Shown here in pieces: positions 13,924-22,289 of a DNA stretch of 64,000 nt (positions are counted from its first letter, which is position 1; each line of letters begins with the position of its first letter). The stretch is from Candidatus Hydrogenisulfobacillus filiaventi. Its GTDB lineage: Bacteria; Bacillota; Sulfobacillia; Sulfobacillales; R501. Below the pieces are notes generated by a model. It worked only from the letters and a program-made list of their open reading frames with translations, ran no database searches and was not told the origin of the DNA. Location of the stretch: positions 2,108,001-2,172,000 of the forward strand of contig LR778114.1 in the NCBI GenBank assembly GCA_902809825.1. The letters are read 5' to 3'. Made by a program: the position numbers and the translations under genes.

Positions 13924-16524
13924 CTAGCGCGGCCGGCGCCGGAAGGTGCCGGCCGCCAGTGTCAACAGCAGCACAAGCCCGGCCCCCGAACCGGCCAACC
14001 CCCACACCACCGATGCCGGGCGGTAATAGAACTGCACCCGCTCCCGGCCGGCGGGCAGGTTCACTGCCTGCAGCACCCCGTCCGGCGTCACCGGCACCGT
14101 CCGGCCCGGTCCCCGTGCCCGACCGGTCGCATCCAGCGGCGTCACCACCGCCTGCCATCCCGGCTGATAGGTCTCGCTGCGCACCAGCCGCACCGGCCCC
14201 TCGGCAGCGACGTCGTAGGCCGCCTGCCCCTGCGGTCCGGCGCCCGCCGGCACGGCCGCGGCCGCCCCTTCCACCCAGTAGCCGGGGCCGGGGTTGCGGT
14301 TCTGGAAGATCGCATAGTCCCGGGCAAAGAGACCGCGGTATCGCCAAGCCGCCGGACTGAGGCCGCCGGCCAGGGGGCCGGGCAGCAGGCGACGCGCCTT
14401 GCCCTGCCCTAGGGCCAGACTGGCGGTGAGGGCCACCTTCACCGGGCGGGGGGCCTGCACCAGCAGGGCAATGCCTTGTAGGCGGGCCTGGAGGCGGATG
14501 CCGGCCGCAGCGCCCCGCCCCGGCAGCCGGGTGACGGCGGGATCCACCCACCGCTCCCTCCCGTCCGCCTCCAGCACCCCCAGGCGCCAGCCCCCTACCG
14601 GCAGCCGTTCCCGGGGGGCGGGCAGAAGGGTGAGGGCGGTCACCGTCCACGACCGGCCCAGGAACCAGCTCCAGGCCCGCGCGCCCGGCAGGGTCCAGCC
14701 GGCGCGGAGGCGGGGGCCGCCGGTCGCACTGGTCAGGGACTGGGCCAGGTAGGGCGGCGGGATCAGCAGGACCCCGAGGTTGAGGCGGGTACGCAGGGGA
14801 CCGTTCAGCCAGGCCGGGTCCAGGGTCGCCTGGACGTGGCTGCCGGTAGCGCGCTGATAGGAGGCGGCCACCAGGGAGCCGTAACCCTGCACACTGGGCA
14901 GGCCGGTGAGGATGTTGAGGTCGGGCTGGCCCAGGGCGTCCATCAGGCTGTAGTGGTACAGACGGGGATTGTACACCGCAAACCGGTCCCGGCCGGCCAG
15001 GGCCTGCAAGGCCGCAGCCGCTGCGGGACGCCCGGTGGCAGGCGACAGGCGGGGCGCGCCGATCCAGTATTGGGCCCCGTCAAACAGCCCCAAGTCGAGG
15101 GCGGTAAACACCACCAGCACCTGCAGGCGCCGGCGGGACCCGCAGCGGCCCAGCCCGGCCGTTACTGCCGCCGCCCCCAGCGCCAGAGCACTACTTCCCG
15201 CCACATAGCCCCAGGTGTGGGCGGCCACGACCGGCACCGCCACCAGCCGGCCGGCGAGGAGCGCCACCCCGAACGCCGCCAGCAGGGCGGCCGCCGGGCG
15301 CCACGCCGGACGTTGCCCGGGCGGGGCGTCCAGCCGTTCATCCACCCAGACGGCAAACAGTGCCGCGAGGGCGAAATCCACCCAGAACAGGTTGCGATTC
15401 TGGGCCCGCAAGCCGTTCAGCACCGGAATGTGATACAGCACCAGCCCCAGCGGGGTGTGGTCCCCCAGTGCCCACAGCAGGCCGATCCCGCCCAGCAGGT
15501 ACCAGATGCCCACGGCTTCACGGCCGGCACGGGTACGCAGGCGGGGGGCCAGCTCCAGCGCCGCCGCCACCGGCAGCAGTCCGCTGTACCAGGTGATTTC
15601 CGGCAGATTGAGACGCCCGACGTAGTGCATCGGCATCCAGAAAAAGCCGTATCCCCCCTGCACATAGGGCACCAGCCCCAGGGCCAGCGCCGGCAGGGGC
15701 AGGGACATGGAGGCAAAGAAGGCGTAAGAGGCCCGCGCCCGCTGGGACAGCCGGATGAAAGCCTCCCCGGGCACCCATTGGACTGCCCCCACCGCCAGTG
15801 CCAGCAGACCCGCCGCCGCCAGCCGCAGGGCCAGCCGCCGCCGCCGGCCGGGGGGAACCTCCCGCCACCAGCGCAGGCTCAGGACCAGGAGGAAGACGGC
15901 ACCGTAGGCGATGGCCTCGGGACTGCCGGTCAGGATGATGAGGCCCCCGACTGCCCCCGCGGCCGCCAGGGCCCGTTGCATCTCCCGGCCGTTTCCGGCC
16001 CGCAGCAGGCTTTTCACGGCCAGGGCCGCCCACGGCAGCCAGGCTACGCCTTCCACTGTCTCCACATGCACCATCTGGGAGACCAGAAAGCCGCCATAGG
16101 CAAACGTGGCCGCCCCCAGGAAGGCCGCCGGCCGGGAACGCCCGTCGCTCCGGAGAAAGCGGTAGAAACCGGTGGCGGCCAGGGCGTAGGTGACCGCCAG
16201 GTTAAGACTCCAGGCCAGGTAGGCCGGTAACACTGCGAACAGCCAGGTGAGCGGATAGGCCGCTCCCGCGTTGAAGCCGGCCAGCAGGGGCGTACCGCTC
16301 CACAGGTAGGGGTCCCAAAGCGGCAGGTGACCGCTGCGCAAGGCAGCCCCGCTTAACACCCGTAGGGGAAAGTTCTGAATCAGGTTGTCCCCGTTCAGCA
16401 CCGGCTCCCCCAACGCCCAGCGCAGAAGGAAGAACAGAAAGGGGAGACCGGCTAGCAGCGCGATGACTCCGGCCTCGCCTCCCCGCCGCCGGGCGGCCGG
16501 GGACTCCGTATCCCGTCCCCGCAT
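13924..16524 (-). CDS. YfhO-like multi-pass membrane protein
   Basis: 866 residues. A dozen or more hydrophobic segments fill the first ~480 residues, with the family motif LPLWDPYLWSGTPLLAGF near residue 70. A soluble C-terminal domain and one last membrane span (~840-860) follow. YfhO-family proteins are GT-C-like membrane proteins linked to glycosylation of polymers such as teichoic acids; the acceptor is unknown here. The ATG follows directly on the stop codon of the upstream glycosyltransferase, so the two are translationally coupled. Confidence 0.75.
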   Translation of the reverse strand: MRGRDTESPAARRRGGEAGVIALLAGLPFLFFLLRWALGEPVLNGDNLIQNFPLRVLSGAALRSGHLPLWDPYLWSGTPLLAGFNAGAAYPLTWLFAVLPAYLAWSLNLAVTYALAATGFYRFLRSDGRSRPAAFLGAATFAYGGFLVSQMVHVETVEGVAWLPWAALAVKSLLRAGNGREMQRALAAAGAVGGLIILTGSPEAIAYGAVFLLVLSLRWWREVPPGRRRRLALRLAAAGLLALAVGAVQWVPGEAFIRLSQRARASYAFFASMSLPLPALALGLVPYVQGGYGFFWMPMHYVGRLNLPEITWYSGLLPVAAALELAPRLRTRAGREAVGIWYLLGGIGLLWALGDHTPLGLVLYHIPVLNGLRAQNRNLFWVDFALAALFAVWVDERLDAPPGQRPAWRPAAALLAAFGVALLAGRLVAVPVVAAHTWGYVAGSSALALGAAAVTAGLGRCGSRRRLQVLVVFTALDLGLFDGAQYWIGAPRLSPATGRPAAAAALQALAGRDRFAVYNPRLYHYSLMDALGQPDLNILTGLPSVQGYGSLVAASYQRATGSHVQATLDPAWLNGPLRTRLNLGVLLIPPPYLAQSLTSATGGPRLRAGWTLPGARAWSWFLGRSWTVTALTLLPAPRERLPVGGWRLGVLEADGRERWVDPAVTRLPGRGAAAGIRLQARLQGIALLVQAPRPVKVALTASLALGQGKARRLLPGPLAGGLSPAAWRYRGLFARDYAIFQNRNPGPGYWVEGAAAAVPAGAGPQGQAAYDVAAEGPVRLVRSETYQPGWQAVVTPLDATGRARGPGRTVPVTPDGVLQAVNLPAGRERVQFYYRPASVVWGLAGSGAGLVLLLTLAAGTFRRRPR

Positions 16525-17556
16525 TTAAATGGTCCGGAACCAGCTCTTGAAGATCACCCGGGCGTAGTGGTAGCCGTACAGCAGGTTGTGCCCCTTTTTG
16601 GTGGTGCCCGAGGTCCGGGGCCGCATGGAGGCGGGCCGTTCCACCACCCGGAATCCCTGCCGCATGGCCAGGAGCAGGAGTTCGGCGGCATGGTACTGGT
16701 CTTCGGTCAGCCGGAGCCGCTCCAGCACCTCGACCTTGATGGCCCGGAAGCCGTTGGAGGAGTCGGAGATGGGCTGTTTGGTCAGGCGCTGGATCAGCCA
16801 CCCGAAGAAGTGCACCCCCAACACCCGCACCGGGTCGTCCGCCTCATAGGTGCCCAGGCGCCGCGAGCCCTGCACGTAGTCGGCCTCCCCGCTCAAAAGC
16901 GGCTCCACCAGGGCGGGCATCTCCGAGGGGATGTACTGGCCGTCTGCGTCCAGGGTCACCACGTAACGGGCCCCATGGGCGATGGCCAGGCGGTAGCCGA
17001 CGCGCAGGGCCGCCCCCTGTCCGCGGTTCACCCGCACCATGGCCACATAGTCGCCGTGCCGGCGCACCACGGCATCGGTGCCGTCCCGGCTGCCGTCGAC
17101 CACCACCAGCACGCTGACCGGCAACCCGTGGACGGTACGCGGAATAGCCGCCAGCACCCCGCCGATGTTGTCCGCCTCATAATAAGCGGGGATTACCACC
17201 GTGACCGGGTTGAAGGTCACCGGCCCGTATTCCCGGGCAAAATCCTCCACCGCCTGTTCGTCCACCAGCTGATTGATGACCCGGAAGGCCTGCTCAGCCC
17301 GCCGCCGGGCCGCGGCCAGGGCCAGGGCCAGCACCACCGCCGCCGCCAGCAGGATCGCGGTGAGGCCGTCGACCAGGCCCAGGTTGTAGCGCCCCAGAGT
17401 GCGCAGCGCTGCCGCCACCGGCGCCGGGTCCAGCCCCGCTGCCGCCCAAAGGCCGGCCAGCACCCAGGGCCAGACCGCCCGCGTCCGCCCCTCAAACCAG
17501 GTCAGGAAGAGCGTTCCCGCTAACAGCAACACGGCCACGATCCGCACGGCCATCAT
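16525..17556 (-). CDS. family 2 glycosyltransferase (polyprenyl-phosphate sugar transferase type)
   Basis: 343 residues. Two membrane segments (~5-20 and 60-85) precede a GT-A domain: VTVVIPAYYEADNIGGVL, VVDGSRDGTDAV, the DxD-type motif TLDADGQY, and QGSRRLGTYE. It resembles DPM1/dolichol-phosphate mannose synthases. Gene order with YfhO suggests it makes a lipid-linked sugar donor for that protein. It starts 28 bases after the flippase-like gene. Confidence 0.85.
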   Translation of the reverse strand: MMAVRIVAVLLLAGTLFLTWFEGRTRAVWPWVLAGLWAAAGLDPAPVAAALRTLGRYNLGLVDGLTAILLAAAVVLALALAAARRRAEQAFRVINQLVDEQAVEDFAREYGPVTFNPVTVVIPAYYEADNIGGVLAAIPRTVHGLPVSVLVVVDGSRDGTDAVVRRHGDYVAMVRVNRGQGAALRVGYRLAIAHGARYVVTLDADGQYIPSEMPALVEPLLSGEADYVQGSRRLGTYEADDPVRVLGVHFFGWLIQRLTKQPISDSSNGFRAIKVEVLERLRLTEDQYHAAELLLLAMRQGFRVVERPASMRPRTSGTTKKGHNLLYGYHYARVIFKSWFRTI

Positions 17557-17584
17557 GATTGCGCTTCCACCCTTTCGCGTTGAA

Positions 17585-18643
17585 TCAGCCCGCCTGCGGC
17601 GGTTCGGGATCCGGGCCCCGGCTGAAACGCCAGGCCACGACCGCCGGCCGCAGACGTCCGGCCCAGTAAGCCAGGGACCAGATGCTCACCGCTGCCAGGT
17701 TGAGCAGGTGAAAGGTGAGGGCCAGCAGCAACGCCGAAGGCAGGTGCACACCCACCAGGCTTAAGGCCAGCACCCACCAGGCATCGGAGGTTCCCACCCC
17801 CGCCACGCCTTGCACCGGAACCACCATAAACAGGGAATAGAGCACCATGGCCGCGGCCACGGCGGTAAATCCCACCGGCACCCCCAACCCGCGGGCCAGG
17901 ACGTAATAAAAAGCGGCCGCACTGGCCTTCATGCCCAGGGTGAGCAGGGAAAACCCGGCCAGCTGAGCCGGCCCCCATCCCCGGAAGACGGCGGCGGCCT
18001 GGCTCAGGAAGCGGGCCAGCTGCGGGCGCGCATGCAGGTGCGCGGCCAGCCCCGGCTGCCACCGCGCCCGCGTGGCCCACAACCCGGCAGCCGCCAGGAG
18101 CAAACCCGCGGCCGCCAGCACGCCCTCCACCACCGGAAGGCGGGCGCCGTCCGGCAGGAACCACGCCGCCACCCCCAGTGCCAGTACCGCGGACCAGCCC
18201 ACGTCCAGCAGACGGGACCCCAGTGCCAGCCCGATGCCGGTGCCGGCGGAGATGCCCAGCGGGCGCAAATAAACCGGCAGGAGCAGCTCGCCGCTCCCGC
18301 CGGGGAAAACCGTACAGGTCATCGAATAAGCCGCCACCGGTGCAAACCAGAAGCCGGCGCCCCGCCGCGACCGGGCCATCGCCTGGAAACGGGCCGCCCG
18401 CAGGCCAAGGAAGGCCCCCTGCAGCAGCACGGCCAGCAGCAGCACTGGCAAGGGGAGATGGGCCCACGCCCGGCTCACCTGCGCCCACGAGAGCCGGTGC
18501 AGGAAGAGGGCCAGGAACCCGACGCCAAGCACCGCCACCGCGGCGGTGGCCCAGCGCCGGCCGGCGGTGCGCCGCCCGCGCGCCGGAAACCCGCCAGGTT
18601 GGGGACCGCCCGCTCCGGCTACGGCCGGTGCCTTGCTGCTCAC
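17585..18643 (-). CDS. lysylphosphatidylglycerol synthase-TM/UPF0104 family membrane protein (flippase-like)
   Basis: 352 residues with a proline-rich N-terminus and about eight membrane segments. Family features include TVFPGGSGELLLPVYL, RLLDVGWSAVLALG, and VPVQGVAGVGTSDAWW near the C-terminus. The soluble transferase domain of MprF is absent. Such proteins are often beside glycosyltransferases and are proposed to flip lipid-linked substrates. GTG start. It is the first gene of a three-gene envelope-glycan operon. Confidence 0.75.
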   Translation of the reverse strand: MSSKAPAVAGAGGPQPGGFPARGRRTAGRRWATAAVAVLGVGFLALFLHRLSWAQVSRAWAHLPLPVLLLAVLLQGAFLGLRAARFQAMARSRRGAGFWFAPVAAYSMTCTVFPGGSGELLLPVYLRPLGISAGTGIGLALGSRLLDVGWSAVLALGVAAWFLPDGARLPVVEGVLAAAGLLLAAAGLWATRARWQPGLAAHLHARPQLARFLSQAAAVFRGWGPAQLAGFSLLTLGMKASAAAFYYVLARGLGVPVGFTAVAAAMVLYSLFMVVPVQGVAGVGTSDAWWVLALSLVGVHLPSALLLALTFHLLNLAAVSIWSLAYWAGRLRPAVVAWRFSRGPDPEPPQAG

Positions 18644-18727
18644 AGTGTGCTTGCCCCCCCGGACTAACGCCTACGTGCGTCCGCTCCGAGGATACCGCCG
18701 GAAGCACTGCCACAAACTGAAGAGTGC

Positions 18728-19447
18728 CTAAACAAACGCCCGGCCGGTCAGCCCGCGGACGAGCCGGATCGCGGCCGCCGGCCCCAAGACCGCCGCCACC
18801 GCCAGGGCCAGCTTCCGCACCCAACGCGCGGTCCACCAGAGACCCGGCCCGCCGGCGCACCAGGCCGGATGCCCGCCCCACCGCCAGGCCGCCCCGGCCG
18901 CCAGCCCTGCCAGCGCCGCCGCCGCGCCCGCCTGGAGGCTGGCTCCGTGCCTGCGGACGGCCGGCACCATCACTCCAGTGACGGCCACTACCCATACCAG
19001 GAGGAAGCCGGGCCCGCTGACCAGCGGGGCCCACCACGGCTCCAGGCCGGCCAGGAGGCCGAAACCGGCCCCGGCCAGCAGCGGGACCGGATGCAACCGC
19101 CAGGACCCGCCTGCCGGCCGCCGGTTCCGGTGCAGGACCCAGCCGGTGCTGGCGGCCGCCAGCACCAGCACCCCCGGAAGCCACCACGGGACTACCAGCA
19201 GCGCGGCCCCGGCAGCAGCCGCTACTTCCGGCCAGGGCGGCGCCTCCGGCCAGGCGCGGGCAATCAGCCCCGGATCGCCCATGGTCGCCAGGGCCGCGGC
19301 CCGGGCCTCCCTTTCCGGCAGGCCGCGCGCCCGCTCTTCCTCATAGGCCATTTGCAGGTGGCTGAACAACTCCCGGCGCACCGCCGCCGCCCGCCGGTTG
19401 GAACGGATGCCAGCCGTGGCCGCCTCCAGATACTCATACCAGTCCAC
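18728..19447 (-). CDS. HAAS-domain membrane protein paired with PadR
   Basis: 239 residues. The N-terminal ~75 residues (YLEAATAGIRSNRRAAAVRR to TMGDPGLIARAW) form the HAAS/DUF1700-type helical domain; the rest has about five membrane segments. The GTG at 19447 lies inside the end of padR (14-base overlap), with GGGAGGTG upstream. HAAS proteins are cognate partners of PadR regulators in Bacillota and probably sense an envelope signal. Upstream in-frame starts are shadows of padR. Confidence 0.75.
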   Translation of the reverse strand: MDWYEYLEAATAGIRSNRRAAAVRRELFSHLQMAYEEERARGLPEREARAAALATMGDPGLIARAWPEAPPWPEVAAAAGAALLVVPWWLPGVLVLAAASTGWVLHRNRRPAGGSWRLHPVPLLAGAGFGLLAGLEPWWAPLVSGPGFLLVWVVAVTGVMVPAVRRHGASLQAGAAAALAGLAAGAAWRWGGHPAWCAGGPGLWWTARWVRKLALAVAAVLGPAAAIRLVRGLTGRAFV

Positions 19448-19778
19448 CGGCGGGCACCTCCCCCGGCACCAGGCAGCGGTCCACGGCCCGCGATCGGCGC
19501 AGCCAGAGCTCCCGTTCCTGTTCCAGTGCCCGCCGGCCGTTGTCGGTGAGGGCATATTCCCGCACCCGGCGCCCGCCGGGCGAGGTGGTCCAGCGCCCGG
19601 CCACCAGTCCCTGACGTTCGAGCTGGTGCAGCACCGGATAGAGGGTACCCTCCTTGAAACTCAACTCGCCCCCCGACCGGCCCTCCACCCAGCGGGCGAT
19701 GCCGTAGCCATGCCGGGGTTCCTCCTCCAGGGCCCGCAGGACTAGCAGGGTAGGGACCGACGGGACCAGGGCATCCAT
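19434..19778 (-). CDS. PadR-family transcriptional regulator
   Basis: 114 residues, normal length. Winged-helix features: LLVLRALEEEPRHGYGIARWV, GELSFKEGTLYPVLHQLERQGLV and RREYALT-like wing sequence GGRRVREYALTDNGRR, then a C-terminal dimerisation helix. The ATG at 19778 has GGGGGAGG at 7 bases. A 10-bp palindrome overlaps its own promoter, which suggests autoregulation. Confidence 0.9.
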   Translation of the reverse strand: MDALVPSVPTLLVLRALEEEPRHGYGIARWVEGRSGGELSFKEGTLYPVLHQLERQGLVAGRWTTSPGGRRVREYALTDNGRRALEQERELWLRRSRAVDRCLVPGEVPAGGLV

Positions 19779-19811
19779 GCCCGAGCCTCCCCCTTCCGTC
19801 AGACTTGTACC

Positions 19812-19842
19812 TAGTATACTATGCTGAAACGGCATTCGACAA
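19812..19842 (-). promoter_or_regulatory. padR promoter with overlapping palindrome
   Basis: Minus strand: -35 TTGTCG (4 of 6, 19837-19842), 18-base spacer, -10 TATACT (5 of 6, 19813-19818). The perfect palindrome TAGTATACTA (19812-19821) covers the -10 and is the natural candidate for PadR binding. Confidence 0.55.
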
Positions 19843-19920
19843 GCCCGGCCGCCCGTCATGGGGACCGGGGTGCCGTGCGAGGGACCGCATCCCGCCCGGC
19901 GCAGACGAGGAGGCGGTTAT

Positions 19921-20170
19921 GAAGCTGGTGGCGTGGGCGCTGCACCACGATCCCGTACGTGCGGGCCAACCGCGTGGTCAGCCGGTGCAGGGCGTCCTGG
20001 CGGATGTGCGCCACCCGGGTGCGCAACCGGGCGAAGCGGCGGCGGGTCGCCCGCCAATGCCGGCTACCCCGTTGCCGGCGGGGTCAGCTCCCGGTTCAGA
20101 CGGGCGAGGGTCCGGAGCGCCTTCCGCGCGGTCCCTGATGGCCGGGGACATGAGCCGGGTCTGGGATCCC
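19921..20170 (-). pseudogene. remnant of an IS200/IS605-family tnpB
   Basis: Read on the minus strand, a segment contains TRRRFARLRTRVAHIRQDAL then HRLTTRLARTYGIVV, the characteristic middle of TnpB/OrfB. The preceding part (RKALRTLARLNREL) is in another frame. The expected ...VEDL active-site strand is lost after GIVV, and no zinc ribbon or downstream half is present. At least one frameshift and a 3' truncation make it non-functional. Confidence 0.7.
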
Positions 20171-20706
20171 GGCAGTCCGGACGTGCGTTGGATCGCGCCT
20201 TCGCGGCGCTGCTGCGGTTCCTCCGGACCACGCCCGGCCGCCGGCAAGCCCGGCCTATCGACGTTAACGTCCTCTCCCCGGTCGGGGACCACATCCTGCG
20301 CACCATCCTCCGCTGGCGGCGGGCTGCCGGGGATTCCGCCGGCCCGTCCGGCCCGCACGTCGAGGCAGGTCGGGGGCACGAAATGTTCCCCAAGGTTTCC
20401 CTGGCCTTGTGGGACCTGCCGAATCACGCCTACAAGGCCCCGAGCCAAGGGCCTCTCCGGGCCAGGCTATTCCCGGCCGTCACCGGGCCGCGGATTATCC
20501 CCGGTGCCGGCTGCCTGTATAATCCAGCGGCGGATCGGGGCGGCAACCAGCTGGATGCCCTGGTCTGCGCCCGGGCCCTGGCGGATTGCACGACCGGCTC
20601 CGGCCTTCTCCTGCTCGGGGAGGACGGCTGGGCCTACCTGGGCACGCCGGCCCCGGCAGGTTTTGACCCGGCGGCAGCCAACGCCCGGATCCGGGCCGGC
20701 CGCTGA
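20171..20706 (+). pseudogene. C-terminal remnant of a DUF429 (RNase H-like) protein
   Basis: The reading frame ending at 20706 gives DUF429-like features: LLRFLRTTPGRRQ, LSPVGDHILRTILRW, EMFPKVSLALWDLP-x-YK, and the C-terminal NQLDALVCARALA with EDGWAYLGTP. The N-terminal third is missing; the frame runs backward into antisense TnpB sequence, so the long open frame is a chimera without a sensible start. Family assignment is by remembered pattern. Confidence 0.5.
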
Positions 20707-20717
20707 AGCCGGACGGT

Positions 20718-21452
20718 CTAGGCTCCTGCCCGGGCCGCCGGAGCCACCGCCGCCTCGGCCAGGATCCGCTGCACCAGCGCGATCAGGGTGTGATAGACGG
20801 TCGCCTGCCCTTCCTGGATGCGCGGCACATGCTGATTGGTCACCGTGATGCAGTAGTCAACCGCGGGGGAGCGGGCCATCTCCCCGCCATCGTAGCCGGA
20901 AAGCCCGATGGTGATGAGACCCTGGCGCTTGGCCTGCACCAGACCGGCCAGTACATTGGCGGAATTGCCGCTGGTGGAGATACCAAAGGCGATGTCCCCC
21001 GGCCGCCCGAAGGCGATCACCTGCCGCACGAAGATATTCTCAAAGCCCACGTCGTTGGCGATGGCCGTCACCGCCGCCACATCGTGGGTCAGCACCAGCG
21101 CCGGCAGAGGCCGCCAGCCCGGCAGGCAGGGCCAGGACAGCTCTGAGGCCAGGTCCTGGGCGTCGGTGCTGCTGCCGCCGTTGCCGAGGGCCAGCAGGAC
21201 CGCCCCCCGCGCGAACGCCGCCGCCATCACCTTCGCCACCTCCACGATGCGGGCCTGGTCGCGCTGCCAAAGGTCCCGGCGCAAGGCCACCGTCTCTTCC
21301 GCCTTTTCCACCGTGGACCGGCGCACCTGATCCAGGAGGGCCCGCAGGTCCTCCCGGACCCCCCCGAACAGCTCCGGATAGAAGAGGCGGTCATATTCGG
21401 AGGCCTCTTCCGGCCCCCGCTCCGCCCCGCCCGGGCGTCCCGGTTCAGACAT
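20718..21452 (-). CDS. SIS-domain protein, phosphoheptose isomerase-like (GmhA type)
   Basis: 244 residues. The SIS core is LLALGNGGSSTDAQDLASEL with GISTSGNSANVLAGLVQAK, as in GmhA sedoheptulose-7-phosphate isomerases. An N-terminal ~70-residue extension precedes it. The ATG at 21452 overlaps the hypC-like gene by 8 bases and has GGAGGGG upstream. It is the last gene of the hypF operon; no heptose pathway genes are nearby, so a role in hydrogenase maturation or regulation is more likely than LPS heptose synthesis. Confidence 0.8.
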   Translation of the reverse strand: MSEPGRPGGAERGPEEASEYDRLFYPELFGGVREDLRALLDQVRRSTVEKAEETVALRRDLWQRDQARIVEVAKVMAAAFARGAVLLALGNGGSSTDAQDLASELSWPCLPGWRPLPALVLTHDVAAVTAIANDVGFENIFVRQVIAFGRPGDIAFGISTSGNSANVLAGLVQAKRQGLITIGLSGYDGGEMARSPAVDYCITVTNQHVPRIQEGQATVYHTLIALVQRILAEAAVAPAARAGA

Positions 21453-21696
21453 CGAGGGTCCCCTCCTCCACCACCGCCAGCGCCACCCCGCCATGGACCA
21501 GCACCAGCATGCCCGGACGCACCGACCCCACCAGGGTGACGTCCACCTCCACCAGTCCTCGCGGCCCCCAGGCCCGCGCCCATCCCCCATCCGGACCGAC
21601 TGAGCGGATCCGGAGCGCTTCCGCGGCATCGGAGCAGGTCAGGCAGACAGGCACACGGTCCCTGGCCTTTGCCGGCAGATCGAGGTACCAGCTCAT
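21445..21696 (-). CDS. hypC: HypC/HupF-type hydrogenase maturation chaperone, N-terminally extended
   Basis: 83 residues. The C-terminal half fits HypC: a small beta barrel with RPGMLVLVHGGVALAVVEE. Canonical HypC begins Met-Cys; here the cysteine is internal (Cys18, in VCLTCSDAAEALRI, with Cys21 close by). I recall such CxTCSD-type HypC relatives from actinobacterial group 5 [NiFe]-hydrogenase loci. It overlaps the upstream SIS gene by 4 bases and the downstream one by 8. Confidence 0.7.
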   Translation of the reverse strand: MSWYLDLPAKARDRVPVCLTCSDAAEALRIRSVGPDGGWARAWGPRGLVEVDVTLVGSVRPGMLVLVHGGVALAVVEEGTLDV

Positions 21697-22289
21697 GCCA
21701 TCCGCCCCTCCTCCAGGAAGACGTGTACCAGCTCGTACAGCACGTGCACCAGCGTCTCCAACACCTCCTGCACCAGCAGAGGATCACAGGAGGGGACTAC
21801 AAACAGGTAGTCCGGCCGGCATTCCGCCAGTCCTTCGCCCGGCAGGCCCGATAAGGCCAGGGTCAGGAGGCCGTGCTCCCGCGCCCAGGTCACCCCCCGG
21901 GCCACGTCCTCGTCCGCCCCGTCATCGGAGAAGGCTACCACCAGGTCGTCCGGACGGGCCAGCAGCGCAAGCCCGTCCCGGTAGCGATCCCGGGCCACAG
22001 TGGGCGCGGCGGCCAGCAGGGCGTTATCGTTGGCCAGGCATAGCCCGGGCAGGGCACGGTTGCCGACGATTACCGGGTGCACGAACTCCACCGCCACGTG
22101 CTGGGCGTCGGTCACCCAGTGCCCGCTGCCGAAGCTGAGGAGCCGTCCGCCCCGCCGGAAACGCCCGGCCATGGCGTAACAAGCGCGGGCGATGCGATCC
22201 GCCTCCTCCCGGAAAAACGCGCGGGGCAGTTCCTGACTGCGGCGGAAGCGCTCCTCCGCCACCGCGGTCAGTTCCGCGTCCGTGATCAT
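21693..22289 (-). CDS. SIS-domain protein between hypF and hypC
   Basis: 198 residues. SIS-like: GRLLSFGSGHWVTDAQHVAVEF in place of the GmhA GNGGSA loop, and VAFSDDGADEDVARGV in place of the STSGNS loop, so the phosphosugar-binding serines are partly lost. It is paralogous to the last gene of the operon, and the two could form a heteromer. It overlaps hypF by 4 bases (ATGA) and hypC by 4. Function unknown. Confidence 0.7.
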   Translation of the reverse strand: MITDAELTAVAEERFRRSQELPRAFFREEADRIARACYAMAGRFRRGGRLLSFGSGHWVTDAQHVAVEFVHPVIVGNRALPGLCLANDNALLAAAPTVARDRYRDGLALLARPDDLVVAFSDDGADEDVARGVTWAREHGLLTLALSGLPGEGLAECRPDYLFVVPSCDPLLVQEVLETLVHVLYELVHVFLEEGRMA

